The notes under the pieces: model-generated
Database searches by the model: none
Told to the model about the DNA's origin: nothing
What the model saw: the letters and a program-made list of their open reading frames with translations, nothing else
Part shown: positions 7,041 to 14,425 of the stretch, piece after piece
Layout: each line of letters begins with the position of its first letter
Numbering within the stretch: the first letter of the stretch is position 1
IMG/VR virus record: IMGVR_UViG_3300032163_000070
Span: 1 to 31,784 of that record
Source of the DNA: a virus
Length of the DNA: 31,784 nt
Reading direction: 5' to 3' (one strand)
Made by a program: the position numbers and the translations under genes

Positions 7041-8564
7041 ATGGCAAATGAAAATGAACTTCAGATAGTGCTTTCTTTAATTGATAATGCTTCTGCTGAA
7101 TTGAAGAAAATTACCAATGATGTTAAGAAAGACACACAGGATATTACTAAAGAATCAGATAAGGCAAGTAAATCTTTAAAAGACGGATTTAAAGATGCCA
7201 GCAAAGAATTAAAGGATTTTAGGCGTGCTGCTTATGCTGTAACTATTGAAATAGCTTTTCTTACTACAGCAGTAAAGACTTGGGGAAATCATAACTTAGA
7301 AACAAGGGATTCTCTTGATAAGCTTGGAGTAAATGCTAAGACATTGTTTGCCATGTTTGGTTCTATATTTGCTCCAGCTATAAATGCCTTAAGTGATGTT
7401 ATTCAACAAAATATGGCATTTTTAAAAGGATTATTTACTACGATTCAGCAGGGTTATACTTGGTTATTTGAGAAAATATCATTTGGAACTCAATATTTAA
7501 TTTCATTTCAAGCGGCTTTTAGGGAAGGTGTCGGTATAGCAGAAGCTAATAGAATTGCTCTTAATGATGCTGGGCATGCAGTAGAAGAAATGTCCAATAA
7601 ATTTAAAGCAGCATTTACAGAGAATATTCCACAAACAGATGCCATGAAAACACAACTTAGAGAAATGGAGGATGCTTTAGAAAAAATTAATCTTCAGTAT
7701 CTTACAGGCGCAATCTCAGCCCAGCAATATTATAATGTTATATCTTCAAATAATGTCGCTAATTTTCAGAATATGAATACCCAAATGCAACTTATGCAAC
7801 AATTGGCAGCCCAAGAAAATATGATGCGTAATAAATCTCTTATGGATTATCAAACTGATGTTCAAGCAAAAATGGGGTTAATGAAAACCTTGCAGGAATA
7901 TCATCATACAGTTTATTCTTCAATGATGGATTTTACTAATACTGTTATACAGAAATTTTCAACAGGAATGACTTCTGCGTTGACTTCTATAATTATGGGA
8001 ACTAAAAAGGCAAGCGAGGCATTTAAGGAATTTGGTATTGCTATGGTAACGGCAATTGTAGAATTTGTTATTCAATATGGGATACAGATGCTGATTGCTG
8101 CTGCTTTAAGTAAATTGATTATGGCTTCAACTATTGCAGAAGCCACCGCTATTGCAACCGCTTGGCTTCCTGCCGCTATATTTGCCTCTATTGCTACTAT
8201 GGGAGGAGCTTCAGCCGCAGGATTGGCTGGTTTTACAACTGCTACGGCTGGTGGACTTATTATTGGTGCTGCTGCTATACTTACATCTAAAGCAATTAGT
8301 TTTGGTGGTGGTGCAACTGGTGGCACAGGTGCAGGTGGTGGTTATCAGGAAGGTGGCTGGGTTGGATTAAAAGGACCTGAGATAGCTCTTGTAGGTGAAC
8401 GGGGGCCTGAATATATCATTCCTAATAATCGTCTTGGCAGTATGGGTAATCAAACCTCTATTCACATTGAAATCAATAATCCTGTAGTCAGCTCTAAGGA
8501 TGATATAGATTATCTTACAGAGGAAATATCCCGAAGATTAGCAAGAGAGGCAGAGAGAATATGA
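7041..8564 (+). CDS. Tail tape measure protein
   Basis: 507 residues, the longest helical protein of the tail module. N-terminal coiled-coil-like region (about 1-65, NASAELKKITNDVKKDTQDITKESDKASKSLKDGF) is followed by hydrophobic helices, a long middle helix region, and a strongly hydrophobic Ala/Ile/Leu-rich block (about 325-430) ending in a Gly-rich linker. The C-terminus has the 'GGWVGLKGPEIALVGERGPEYIIPNNRL' signature common at the end of tape measure proteins. The protein sets tail length and helps DNA entry. If the usual ~1.5 angstrom per residue applies, the tail would be short, roughly 75 nm. It overlaps the next gene by 4 bases. Confidence 0.88.
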   Translation: MANENELQIVLSLIDNASAELKKITNDVKKDTQDITKESDKASKSLKDGFKDASKELKDFRRAAYAVTIEIAFLTTAVKTWGNHNLETRDSLDKLGVNAKTLFAMFGSIFAPAINALSDVIQQNMAFLKGLFTTIQQGYTWLFEKISFGTQYLISFQAAFREGVGIAEANRIALNDAGHAVEEMSNKFKAAFTENIPQTDAMKTQLREMEDALEKINLQYLTGAISAQQYYNVISSNNVANFQNMNTQMQLMQQLAAQENMMRNKSLMDYQTDVQAKMGLMKTLQEYHHTVYSSMMDFTNTVIQKFSTGMTSALTSIIMGTKKASEAFKEFGIAMVTAIVEFVIQYGIQMLIAAALSKLIMASTIAEATAIATAWLPAAIFASIATMGGASAAGLAGFTTATAGGLIIGAAAILTSKAISFGGGATGGTGAGGGYQEGGWVGLKGPEIALVGERGPEYIIPNNRLGSMGNQTSIHIEINNPVVSSKDDIDYLTEEISRRLAREAERI

Positions 8565-9802
8565 GTAACGAAATTCAGATTAAATTCGGCACACTTGAAT
8601 TAGACAGCACAAATAATATCACGATAGGCGATATTAATGTAAAAGAAAATAAGAATATCCAAGCAAGCAAAATTCCTGTTACTGATGGCTCTATTGCCGA
8701 AACTGCCCGCAGAATATCCTTAACTATTACGGTTGAAGGTGATATTGCCGGCAGTAATTATGATAACTTACGCACTAATCTTGACGCTTTAAGGGCGGGT
8801 TTACAGAATGGTATGCAGAAATTTACCACAGATGATGACCGCTATATTATAGCGCAGATGAAAGATTTTGATTATACACTTTCTTCAATGAGGATACTTG
8901 CCACTTGGCGGGCAACATTCTTGGCGCATTATCCTTTCTGGTTAGCTTCAAGAAAAAATGAATTATCTAATTTTGGTTTTGAATCTTGGAGTGCAGGAAC
9001 TTCTGTTGCTCCTGATGGGTGGACACTAGGTGGAACGGGGTCAATTTCCAGAGAATCTTCAATCATTAAACTTGGGACATATTCTTGTAAATTAACTTCT
9101 CCGGGTGCAAACTTACTCTACAATAGAGCAAATGCGTTTATTTCAAACAAAGGAGTAACTTACTGGCAAGGTAGAACAATTACTTTTGGTTGTTGGGTGT
9201 ATGCTACCGTAGCTAATAGAGCCTATCTGCAATTAGGTGATGATTCAAGTGGAGCATCTTCATCTTATCATACTGGGGATTCAACTTGGCAATGGTTAAC
9301 TACTAGCCATACTTTACTAGCTAGTGGGTTAACTCAAATTGTTGTTGATGTAAGAATTGAGGGTGGAGCAACCTCCGCCTACTTTGATGGTGCAATGTGT
9401 GTAGAGGGGGAAAGTATAGATACAGATTTAGGTTTTGACCAAACTGATACCCGTGTTCCAACAAGCGGGATTGGATATGTACTTACTAATAATGGTAATG
9501 CTCCTGCGCGCGTGAAAATTGAAGTTACTGCTCCCGGGGGAAATATAACCGATAATTTAAAAATAGAAAATACTACAACAGGCAAATCCTTGCAATTTAG
9601 AGGCACAATTACAGAATATACAGACCTTGAAATTGATAACAGATACGATACAGATGATTTTGAAGTTTTAAATAACGGTGCGGACGACCACGCTAATCTT
9701 GAGGGTGATTTTCTTACATTACAACCGGGAAATAATACAATTGTCTATACAGGAACAGTTAACGCCATAATAGCAATATCTTGGCGTGATACTTATTATT
9801 AA
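8561..9802 (+). CDS. Distal tail (Dit-like) protein with inserted carbohydrate-binding-like domain
   Basis: 413 residues. Residues 1-130 and about 290-413 form a split siphovirus Dit/phage tail protein fold (IQIKFGTLELDS...SLTITVEGDIAGSNYDNLRTNLDALRAGLQ; C-terminal GDFLTLQPGNNTIVYTGTVNAIIAISWRDTYY). Between them, about 137-285, is an independent beta-sandwich domain beginning NFGFESWSAGTSVAPDGWTLGGTGSISRES and containing GTYSCKLTSP, ITFGCWVYA and AYFDGAMCVEG. This matches the opening and strand pattern of family 4/9/22-type carbohydrate-binding modules, making it an 'evolved Dit' that could touch host glycans. ATGA overlap with the tape measure gene. Confidence 0.75.
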   Translation: MSNEIQIKFGTLELDSTNNITIGDINVKENKNIQASKIPVTDGSIAETARRISLTITVEGDIAGSNYDNLRTNLDALRAGLQNGMQKFTTDDDRYIIAQMKDFDYTLSSMRILATWRATFLAHYPFWLASRKNELSNFGFESWSAGTSVAPDGWTLGGTGSISRESSIIKLGTYSCKLTSPGANLLYNRANAFISNKGVTYWQGRTITFGCWVYATVANRAYLQLGDDSSGASSSYHTGDSTWQWLTTSHTLLASGLTQIVVDVRIEGGATSAYFDGAMCVEGESIDTDLGFDQTDTRVPTSGIGYVLTNNGNAPARVKIEVTAPGGNITDNLKIENTTTGKSLQFRGTITEYTDLEIDNRYDTDDFEVLNNGADDHANLEGDFLTLQPGNNTIVYTGTVNAIIAISWRDTYY

Positions 9803-9805
9803 ATT

Positions 9806-11290
9806 ATGCCTACAGCAATTAATGTATCAGATTATAACATTGAATTAAGGGATAAAGATAGCAAACTTAAAGCCTATATTACTCCTTTTGTCAGCAAAAT
9901 AAATTGGGAATGGAATAGGATAGGCGGTTGTGGCAGATGTTCTATCTCTATACAGAAAAAATATAGGGATATTGTTTTTGACGCAAGAGATGATATACAA
10001 ATACGCATACAAAATGGCTCAACAAGTAAACTTGTCTATCGTGGATATATTGCTAATATTACCCCTACTCTAAAAGAAAATCAGGATATTGTTTTGGATG
10101 TCAGAGGGTATTTTGATTTATTTAAGAAAATTATTGTTCATACGGCAGGAAATACAAAAACTTATACTTCCCAAGAAATATCTATAATTGTAAAGGATAT
10201 TATAGATACCTTCGTTGTTCCCAATTCGCCCATTACTAAAGACATTTATAGGATAGACGCAGGAACCTTTACTCCTGATAGTATAAAATTCTTGGATACA
10301 GTGGAAAATGCTTTAAGGACATTATCAGAATTAACGGGCAATATTGAATATGGAGTAGATGAGAATTTAGAATTTTTCTGGAATATTGAAAGCACTACTA
10401 TACGCAAGAAATTTTTTGTCGGGAACAATATTTCTATCTTGGAGCGCCGGGTTAATTGGGATGAATTAGTTAATAAATTGTATCTTGTAGGCGGTGAGGT
10501 TACAGGCGTTAAATATAAGAGAACAGCAGAAAATACCGATAGCCAATCACAATATTATTTATCCGAACAGATAATCAATAATTCATCCATAACAACCGAT
10601 ACGGTAGCAGACCAATATTTAGGGGCTATTCTTACAGAGAAATCCAATCCTCAATTTAACATCCGGGCGCAGATTAAGAATACTGCATTACGGTTAGAGG
10701 ATACTGTGCCAATAGGTTTAGTGCAATTTTATGACGCTAATTATGACAGGGATTCTCCCGGTGATTTAATAGGCGATATTATAGGCGAAGCTTTTGGCGG
10801 GATAAAAACAGTAGTCATAAAAGCAGGTGGTTCTGGATATACTCCGGGTGCACAAGTATTAACAGTTGTTCAGGCGGGCGGGGCTAATGGAACTATAAAT
10901 GTAACTGTTAGCGCTGGGGGGGTAGTTACGGCGATTGTTTCAGTAGCTACACAAGGAACTGGTTATACAACTACCGGGGTAGGTGGCACAGGGGCAAATG
11001 GACTTGCTACTATCGGAGGCGGTGGCACAGGGGCAACACTTAATATTTCTGCCTTAAATATTACTTCCGGAACTGGTAGTAATATTGTTATAGGCGAAAC
11101 TGGCGACGGTGGTTCTGATGTAACTATAGGCGGACAATATAGTGCACAAATTGATAGGCTTTCATATACGCCCTCTGATACATCTGGCAGATTAAATATT
11201 GAAATTCAATTAGGAGATACAGTATTAGAAACTGCGGCTAAAATCAAGAAATTAGAATTAGTTTTGAATAGTTTACAATCAACAGGGTAA
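9806..11290 (+). CDS. Tail hub / baseplate protein (Gp37-like or Tal-like) with Gly-rich insert
   Basis: 494 residues. Residues 1-325 look like siphovirus hub proteins: YNIELRDKDSKLKAYITPFVSKINWEWNRIGGCGRCSISIQKKY, IQIRIQNGSTSKLVYRGYIANITPT, then VKDIIDTFV and ILERRVNWDELVNKLYLVGG, the order expected of Gp37/ReqiPepy-like tail proteins. Between about 330 and 440 there is a Gly/Thr/Val-rich repeat block (GGSGYTPGAQVLTVVQAGGANGTI..., GTGYTTTGVGGTGANG...) that looks like a beta-repeat insert, followed by return of the hub fold (YSAQIDRLSYTPSDTSGRLNIEIQLGD) and a C-terminal helix. It follows the Dit gene by 3 bases. Confidence 0.68.
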   Translation: MPTAINVSDYNIELRDKDSKLKAYITPFVSKINWEWNRIGGCGRCSISIQKKYRDIVFDARDDIQIRIQNGSTSKLVYRGYIANITPTLKENQDIVLDVRGYFDLFKKIIVHTAGNTKTYTSQEISIIVKDIIDTFVVPNSPITKDIYRIDAGTFTPDSIKFLDTVENALRTLSELTGNIEYGVDENLEFFWNIESTTIRKKFFVGNNISILERRVNWDELVNKLYLVGGEVTGVKYKRTAENTDSQSQYYLSEQIINNSSITTDTVADQYLGAILTEKSNPQFNIRAQIKNTALRLEDTVPIGLVQFYDANYDRDSPGDLIGDIIGEAFGGIKTVVIKAGGSGYTPGAQVLTVVQAGGANGTINVTVSAGGVVTAIVSVATQGTGYTTTGVGGTGANGLATIGGGGTGATLNISALNITSGTGSNIVIGETGDGGSDVTIGGQYSAQIDRLSYTPSDTSGRLNIEIQLGDTVLETAAKIKKLELVLNSLQSTG

Positions 11291-11300
11291 GGGGGAAAAA

Positions 11301-12107
11301 ATGGCAGCTTCATTTCCAAATGCAAAGAAAACATTTTCACAGGTAGTAAATGGCATAACAAAGTTAATAGCTTCATTATTCAATTCTCCTTATGATGAGA
11401 TAGAAGCCATAGAAACTTATATCGGAGCAACAGGTGGTGGCGCGCAGGCATATTCTGAATCATTAAAAGGTTTGCTTATTAGTTATCGCAGGGGTTGTTT
11501 AGTTGATTATAAAAGCGCTGCCGATATTTATGTTCGTTCAGGTGAAATTGCAATACCCGACGCTTCAGGTAATGTCAGATTAAGGCGCAATACATCCGAT
11601 TTAACGGTTAATTGGGATAATATTGATACAGGGGCAGAGGCAAACTCAACAACTTATTATGTCTATGCGGTTGCGGATGCGAGCGCAACGACTTTTACAG
11701 TTAAAATATCTACTAATGCGACAACGCCTACAGGATGCACTTTCTATAAAAAGCTGGGGAGTTTTTATAATGACGCAAGCGGGAATATTATAACAGAAGG
11801 TTTTACTGATGACAGTATTCCGAAGGCTTTAGGTGCTTGGAATGTTGGCGCTCCTTGGGTTAAAAATACTGCTTATTTAGCAGCAACAGATGGATTTGTA
11901 GTTGCTTCTGCAGCAGCTTCAAGTGGAACACTGACAATTAAAACCGATTCAGCTAATCCTCCCACAACAGTAAGAGCAAGTGCATATACCACAACTTCAG
12001 GGCCAGCTCCTGCAACAGTTCCTGTTAAAAAGGGGGACTATTGGAAAGTTGAAGCAACAGAAGTAGGGGCAACGATAACTATTTTCTGGATACCATTGGG
12101 AGCATGA
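11301..12107 (+). CDS. Tail tip or fibre protein
   Basis: 268 residues, placed directly after the hub gene with a GGGGGAAAAA ribosome site. The N-terminal ~65 residues (NAKKTFSQVVNGITKLIASLFNSPYDEIEAIETYIGATGGGAQAYSESLKGLL) are helical and resemble the attachment region of tail-associated proteins. The centre (about 80-165) is a beta domain (IPDASGNVRLRRNTSDLTVNWDNIDTGAEANSTTYYVYAVADASATTFTVKIS), and the C-terminus (185-268) is rich in Ala, Thr and Ser, beginning WVKNTAYLAATDGFVVAS and ending WKVEATEVGATITIFWIPLGA, like small fibre tips. Probably a receptor-facing tail component. Confidence 0.6.
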   Translation: MAASFPNAKKTFSQVVNGITKLIASLFNSPYDEIEAIETYIGATGGGAQAYSESLKGLLISYRRGCLVDYKSAADIYVRSGEIAIPDASGNVRLRRNTSDLTVNWDNIDTGAEANSTTYYVYAVADASATTFTVKISTNATTPTGCTFYKKLGSFYNDASGNIITEGFTDDSIPKALGAWNVGAPWVKNTAYLAATDGFVVASAAASSGTLTIKTDSANPPTTVRASAYTTTSGPAPATVPVKKGDYWKVEATEVGATITIFWIPLGA

Positions 12108-12220
12108 TGAATTGCCCTATATGTAAAACAGAGATTATAGAAAAAAAGAACGGCATAGAAGCCTTAACTTTGACTTGCCCGAAATGCAAAACAGAATTAG
12201 TAAAATGCTTTAGTGCCTAA
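12104..12220 (+). CDS. 38-residue zinc ribbon, Com-like
   Basis: Start ATG 12104 overlaps the stop of the tail gene (ATGATGA; 12107 is an alternative). The product MMNCPICKTEIIEKKNGIEALTLTCPKCKTELVKCFSA has two CPxC knuckles 20 residues apart with an LTLTCPKCK second knuckle, the same plan as the small Mu Com translational regulator and related phage zinc ribbons. A zinc-binding, possibly RNA-binding peptide is inferred. The gene is short, but the cysteine spacing is unlikely by chance. The 50 bases after it contain the GGATAGGAGGAG site for the holin candidate. Confidence 0.6.
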   Translation: MMNCPICKTEIIEKKNGIEALTLTCPKCKTELVKCFSA

Positions 12221-12270
12221 AGATAAATTTATAAGGATGAAACGGGAATATAACGGATAGGAGGAGTAAA

Positions 12271-12471
12271 ATGGCAAAGTTAATATTATGGTTACAAGGT
12301 AAAAAAGTTTATCTACTTGCGATACTCGGAGCTTTGGTAGGGATAGTCAATTTTCTTTCAACTGGGGATTTTTCTATTGCGGCTTTAGTAGGATTAGCAA
12401 AAGCAGAATGGGTAATTGTTTTAATCGCAGCATTTAGAGCGGCAATAAGTAAGTCAGCTCCAAAGGCGTAA
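12271..12471 (+). CDS. Holin candidate
   Basis: 66 residues with two hydrophobic segments, about 13-30 (VYLLAILGALVGIVNFL) and 36-60 (AALVGLAKAEWVIVLIAAFRAAI), and a short basic C-terminus (SKSAPKA). Two spans, basic tail and size fit class II holins. Ribosome site TAGGAGGAG precedes the ATG; it lies 1 base before the inner spanin candidate and upstream of the endolysin, so a lysis role is well supported by context. Holins have little sequence conservation. Confidence 0.6.
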   Translation: MAKLILWLQGKKVYLLAILGALVGIVNFLSTGDFSIAALVGLAKAEWVIVLIAAFRAAISKSAPKA

Positions 12472-12472
12472 A

Positions 12473-12655
12473 ATGGTTGCACAGATACTTGCGATAGTTA
12501 TTTCTTTATTGGCAATAATTACAGGTATCTGGAAATACTTTGGCCGTAAGGCCGCAGAACGCCGTAAACAGGCAGAGCAGGCACGAAAGGATATGGATGA
12601 AGCTAATCAGAACGATGATCCTGGCAAGTTTCTTGATGGGTTTGGCAGGTTGTAG
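12473..12655 (+). CDS. Inner-membrane spanin candidate (Rz-like)
   Basis: 60 residues: a hydrophobic N-terminal segment (MVAQILAIVISLLAIITGIW, residues 2-20) followed by a charged helix (FGRKAAERRKQAEQARKDMDEANQND). The type II membrane-anchor plus periplasmic helix arrangement is that of i-spanins, though shorter than most. Its 3' end overlaps a lipoprotein gene in the +1 frame, the same overlapping arrangement as Rz/Rz1. Spanin pairs connect the two membranes and disrupt the outer membrane in the last step of lysis, which implies a diderm host. Confidence 0.6.
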   Translation: MVAQILAIVISLLAIITGIWKYFGRKAAERRKQAEQARKDMDEANQNDDPGKFLDGFGRL

Positions 12656-12806
12656 CACAACCTCGGTTTATGTATTAGATCAAGCTGAACTGATCAGGGT
12701 GAAGAAAGACCAAACTGTAACCGCTAAGTTTGATGGCTGGGTAATGTCAGACCGCGCAGTTAATAGGGTAATGAATGCCAAGATTAAGGATGTGAACTTA
12801 CAATGA
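12597..12806 (+). CDS. Outer-membrane lipoprotein spanin candidate (Rz1-like)
   Basis: 69 residues starting at an ATG inside the Rz-like gene, +1 frame, with GAAAGG six bases upstream. The N-terminus MKLIRTMILASFLMGLAGCSTT is a clear lipoprotein signal with lipobox LAGC (Cys19). The mature part (~51 residues) is charged and lacks the Pro richness of lambda Rz1, so assignment as o-spanin rests on the overlap geometry and lipobox. The frame is open further upstream (to 12540) but that longer form would bury the signal sequence. It overlaps the next gene by 4 bases. Confidence 0.65.
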   Translation: MKLIRTMILASFLMGLAGCSTTSVYVLDQAELIRVKKDQTVTAKFDGWVMSDRAVNRVMNAKIKDVNLQ

Positions 12807-13201
12807 AACTTAACCCTGAAGAATTACTCGTAGGGTTCATCTATGGCTCAAGTATGTGGCCGGTAATAGGCTGGATTGCGGTTGTGCCAGGCGTTATCTG
12901 CGCCTTTTTATGGGCTATTGGTGGTTCTGGCCCGAAGTTAGTCCGGCGTTTAGGAGTGCCTATTGTAGTCGCAGGGAGCCTCGCCTTTACGAGTTTATGG
13001 CTCATACCACTAATATTACCTCTTTGGGGGATAGTTTCAATAGGATATGGTATGCCAGACAAGGATGACAAGGGTTCGGCTCTTGGGCGATTTTACTCTA
13101 AATTCCTTTCCTATAAAGCGGCTAATTGGGCTACACGCCTCACAGTATTCGTGCTATTTGATATTATAATGATTATAGGATTAAGGATAGTGAATAAATA
13201 A
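12803..13201 (+). CDS. Polytopic membrane protein, unknown
   Basis: 132 residues with about four hydrophobic spans: 17-39 (SMWPVIGWIAVVPGVICAFLWAI), 50-65, 66-83 (WLIPLILPLWGIVSIGYG) and 111-130 (LTVFVLFDIIMIIGLRIV), with a charged loop around DKDDKGSALGRFYSKF. ATGA overlaps tie it to the spanin gene before it and the nuclease after it. It may be a second holin/antiholin or a superinfection-related protein; no family recognised. Confidence 0.55.
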   Translation: MKLNPEELLVGFIYGSSMWPVIGWIAVVPGVICAFLWAIGGSGPKLVRRLGVPIVVAGSLAFTSLWLIPLILPLWGIVSIGYGMPDKDDKGSALGRFYSKFLSYKAANWATRLTVFVLFDIIMIIGLRIVNK

Positions 13202-13509
13202 TGAATATTCCTGAAAAGATTATTGTTCGCCAGATACTTGGCTATTTACGAGCCATAGATTGTTATTGCGGTAAAGTGAAAACAGTAGGCATTAAGCGTG
13301 GAAAAGTATTTTGTTTTGACCCATTTCTAATGCGCGGTATGCCTGATTTAATTTGCTTTTTTAGAGGCTCACTCTACTTCATAGAAGTTAAAGCAGGAAA
13401 AAATAAACAATCTCCCGAACAAAAAACATTCCAAGAAAACTGCATTTCCTCGTCGGTAAACTACATTTTAGCATATTCCCTTGAAGATGTAATGAAAATA
13501 ATACATTAA
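13201..13509 (+). CDS. VRR-NUC domain nuclease
   Basis: 102 residues, single domain. The PD-(D/E)xK nuclease core of the VRR-NUC type is visible: MRGMPDLICFFRGSLYFIEVKAGKNKQSPEQKTFQ at about 44-78, with catalytic Asp49, Glu62-x-Lys64 and the following KQSPEQ helix (Gln74). Stand-alone phage VRR-NUC proteins are thought to act as structure-specific endonucleases in DNA processing or packaging. It overlaps the membrane-protein gene by 1 base. Confidence 0.85.
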   Translation: MNIPEKIIVRQILGYLRAIDCYCGKVKTVGIKRGKVFCFDPFLMRGMPDLICFFRGSLYFIEVKAGKNKQSPEQKTFQENCISSSVNYILAYSLEDVMKIIH

Positions 13510-13516
13510 ATAATCC

Positions 13517-13543
13517 TTGACAAAATGTAATAATATGTTATCT
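13517..13543 (+). promoter_or_regulatory. Possible sigma70-type promoter
   Basis: A perfect TTGACA at 13517-13522 is followed after 15 bases by TTATCT (13538-13543). Spacing is short by two bases, so the promoter may be weak. It lies just after the nuclease gene and would drive the small ribbon-helix-helix-like gene and the endolysin leader. Confidence 0.35.
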
Positions 13544-13561
13544 TTTACATAGAGGTTAAAA

Positions 13562-13699
13562 ATGTATAGAACAATCAAAATTAGAGTAGAAGATTATGAA
13601 AAAGCAGTAGTATATAAAAAGAAAACTAATCTACCGATTTATATTATTATTCAAAAAGCAATACAAAGATATTTTGCTGATAAAAAATTAAAGGAGTAA
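13562..13699 (+). CDS. 45-residue ribbon-helix-helix-like protein
   Basis: MYRTIKIRVEDYEKAVVYKKKTNLPIYIIIQKAIQRYFADKKLKE: a short N-terminal strand (TIKIRV), helix (EDYEKAVVYKKKT), turn and second helix (PIYIIIQKAIQRYFADKK), the pattern of MetJ/Arc/CopG-type DNA-binding proteins, in which strands pair in a dimer and insert in the DNA major groove. An AGAGG site lies 7 bases before the ATG. It sits downstream of a TTGACA promoter-like site and upstream of the structured endolysin leader, so it may be a local regulator. The small size is normal for this fold. Confidence 0.5.
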   Translation: MYRTIKIRVEDYEKAVVYKKKTNLPIYIIIQKAIQRYFADKKLKE

Positions 13700-13701
13700 C
13701 G

Positions 13702-13818
13702 ATGCGCTCCGTGGGAACAATATTAAAAATAATGGCAGGGTTAAGGGGCACTCTCAAAAGGGGTGCCTTATTTGCGTCCCACGGCGCAAGCCCTGCCTAT
13801 TTTAACCGTGGGAGGTGA
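13702..13818 (+). CDS. 38-codon leader open reading frame
   Basis: Begins at an ATG with an AAGGAG site 5 bases upstream (13691-13696), and its TGA lies immediately after the ribosome site GGAGG of the endolysin gene. The product is basic and low in complexity (MRSVGTILKIMAGLRG...). It covers the structured leader described separately, so translation of it would remodel the RNA. It may be a regulatory leader peptide rather than a functional protein, or not translated at all. Confidence 0.3.
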   Translation: MRSVGTILKIMAGLRGTLKRGALFASHGASPAYFNRGR

Positions 13819-13821
13819 ATT
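13704..13821 (+). promoter_or_regulatory. Structured leader upstream of the endolysin gene
   Basis: Arm A CCGTGGGA (13709-13716) and arm B GGCAGGG (13734-13740) are followed by a stem-loop (GGCACTCT 13747-13754 with GGGGTGCC 13760-13767) and TTATTT, then A' TCCCACGG (13777-13784) and B' CCCTGCC (13791-13797). A with A' and B with B' cross, forming a pseudoknot if both pair. A second copy of arm A (13806-13813) runs into the endolysin ribosome site GGAGG (13811-13815), so A' could pair either with the upstream copy or with the site itself and mask it. This is a plausible on/off switch for translation. Confidence 0.45.
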
Positions 13822-14274
13822 ATGAAAGTTTTACAAGCTCTAAGGGATTGGCGTTTGCAACGCAGGGCAAGGAAGGCAAGGTTAGCTATTCAACAACCAA
13901 ACTGGCCAGCTAAGATTGCACCAAAGGTTTTAAAGTGGTATGGACAAGCGGTGATTATAATATTCATCTTTGTGGGGGTGGTAAGTGCGGAGGAAGTTAT
14001 AAATGTAGAACGCCTTGCAACAGCTATATGGCACGCCGAAGGCGGAGCAAAGACAAATTATCCTTATGGGATATTGGCTAAATACAAGACTACCACACCT
14101 CGTCAAGCCTGCATTAACACAATAAACCACGCCTTAAGAGATTGGAATAGACAGGGCGATTTTATTTTATTCTTACAAAAACGATATTGCTCTATCGGCG
14201 CAAAGAACGACCCGAATAATCTCAATGTTAATTGGTATCGCAATGTTCATAAATTCTATGCGAGGGTAAAATGA
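13822..14274 (+). CDS. Membrane-anchored or exported endolysin (lysozyme-like)
   Basis: 150 residues. A basic N-terminal 40 residues (RLQRRARKAR) precede a hydrophobic segment at 43-56 (AVIIIFIFVGVVSA) with a possible VVSA/EE signal peptidase site. The rest (60-150) resembles a lysozyme or transglycosylase-like phage domain: ATAIWHAEGGAKTNYPYGI with candidate catalytic Glu73, ACINTINHALRDW, then LFLQKRYC and NWYRNVHKFY. Signal-anchor endolysins reach the periplasm by the Sec system. The gene follows the holin/spanin region. Its ribosome site GGAGG is in the structured leader. ATGA overlap with the next gene. Confidence 0.65.
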   Translation: MKVLQALRDWRLQRRARKARLAIQQPNWPAKIAPKVLKWYGQAVIIIFIFVGVVSAEEVINVERLATAIWHAEGGAKTNYPYGILAKYKTTTPRQACINTINHALRDWNRQGDFILFLQKRYCSIGAKNDPNNLNVNWYRNVHKFYARVK

Positions 14275-14408
14275 CGACAAAACTTGAAATCGTGTTACAT
14301 ATGCAGGCTATTTTGAAATTGATAGATAATTTGGAAGAAAAAAAAGAAGAAATACCTTTAGTAGATAGACCAGATTTAGAACGCTATATTAAAGAAACAG
14401 AATCCTAA
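14271..14408 (+). CDS. 45-residue helical protein, unknown
   Basis: Starts in an ATGA overlap with the endolysin gene. Product MTTKLEIVLHMQAILKLIDNLEEKKEEIPLVDRPDLERYIKETES is an amphipathic helix, a charged linker and a second short helix; no cysteines or membrane span. Overlap with the endolysin supports translation; function unknown. Confidence 0.45.
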   Translation: MTTKLEIVLHMQAILKLIDNLEEKKEEIPLVDRPDLERYIKETES

Positions 14409-14425
14409 AATGAGAGGGGGTGTAA

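Noticed and set aside
6863-7051. 62-codon plus-strand reading frame before the tape measure gene
   Set aside because: No ribosome site and no protein-like pattern; the minus strand holds a better gene with a ribosome site and promoter.
8072-8370. Ala/Pro- and Leu-rich frames within the tape measure gene
   Set aside because: Both strands of a repetitive GC-richer segment read through; no signals.
12856-13068. Overlapping frames in the membrane-protein gene
   Set aside because: Shadows of a hydrophobic gene in other frames.
13704-13797. HDV-like ribozyme
   Set aside because: The crossed arms A-B-hairpin-A'-B' have the right topology, but the 17-base gap between A and B and the 9-base gap between hairpin and A' do not fit, and there is no P4. 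A covariance search would be decisive.
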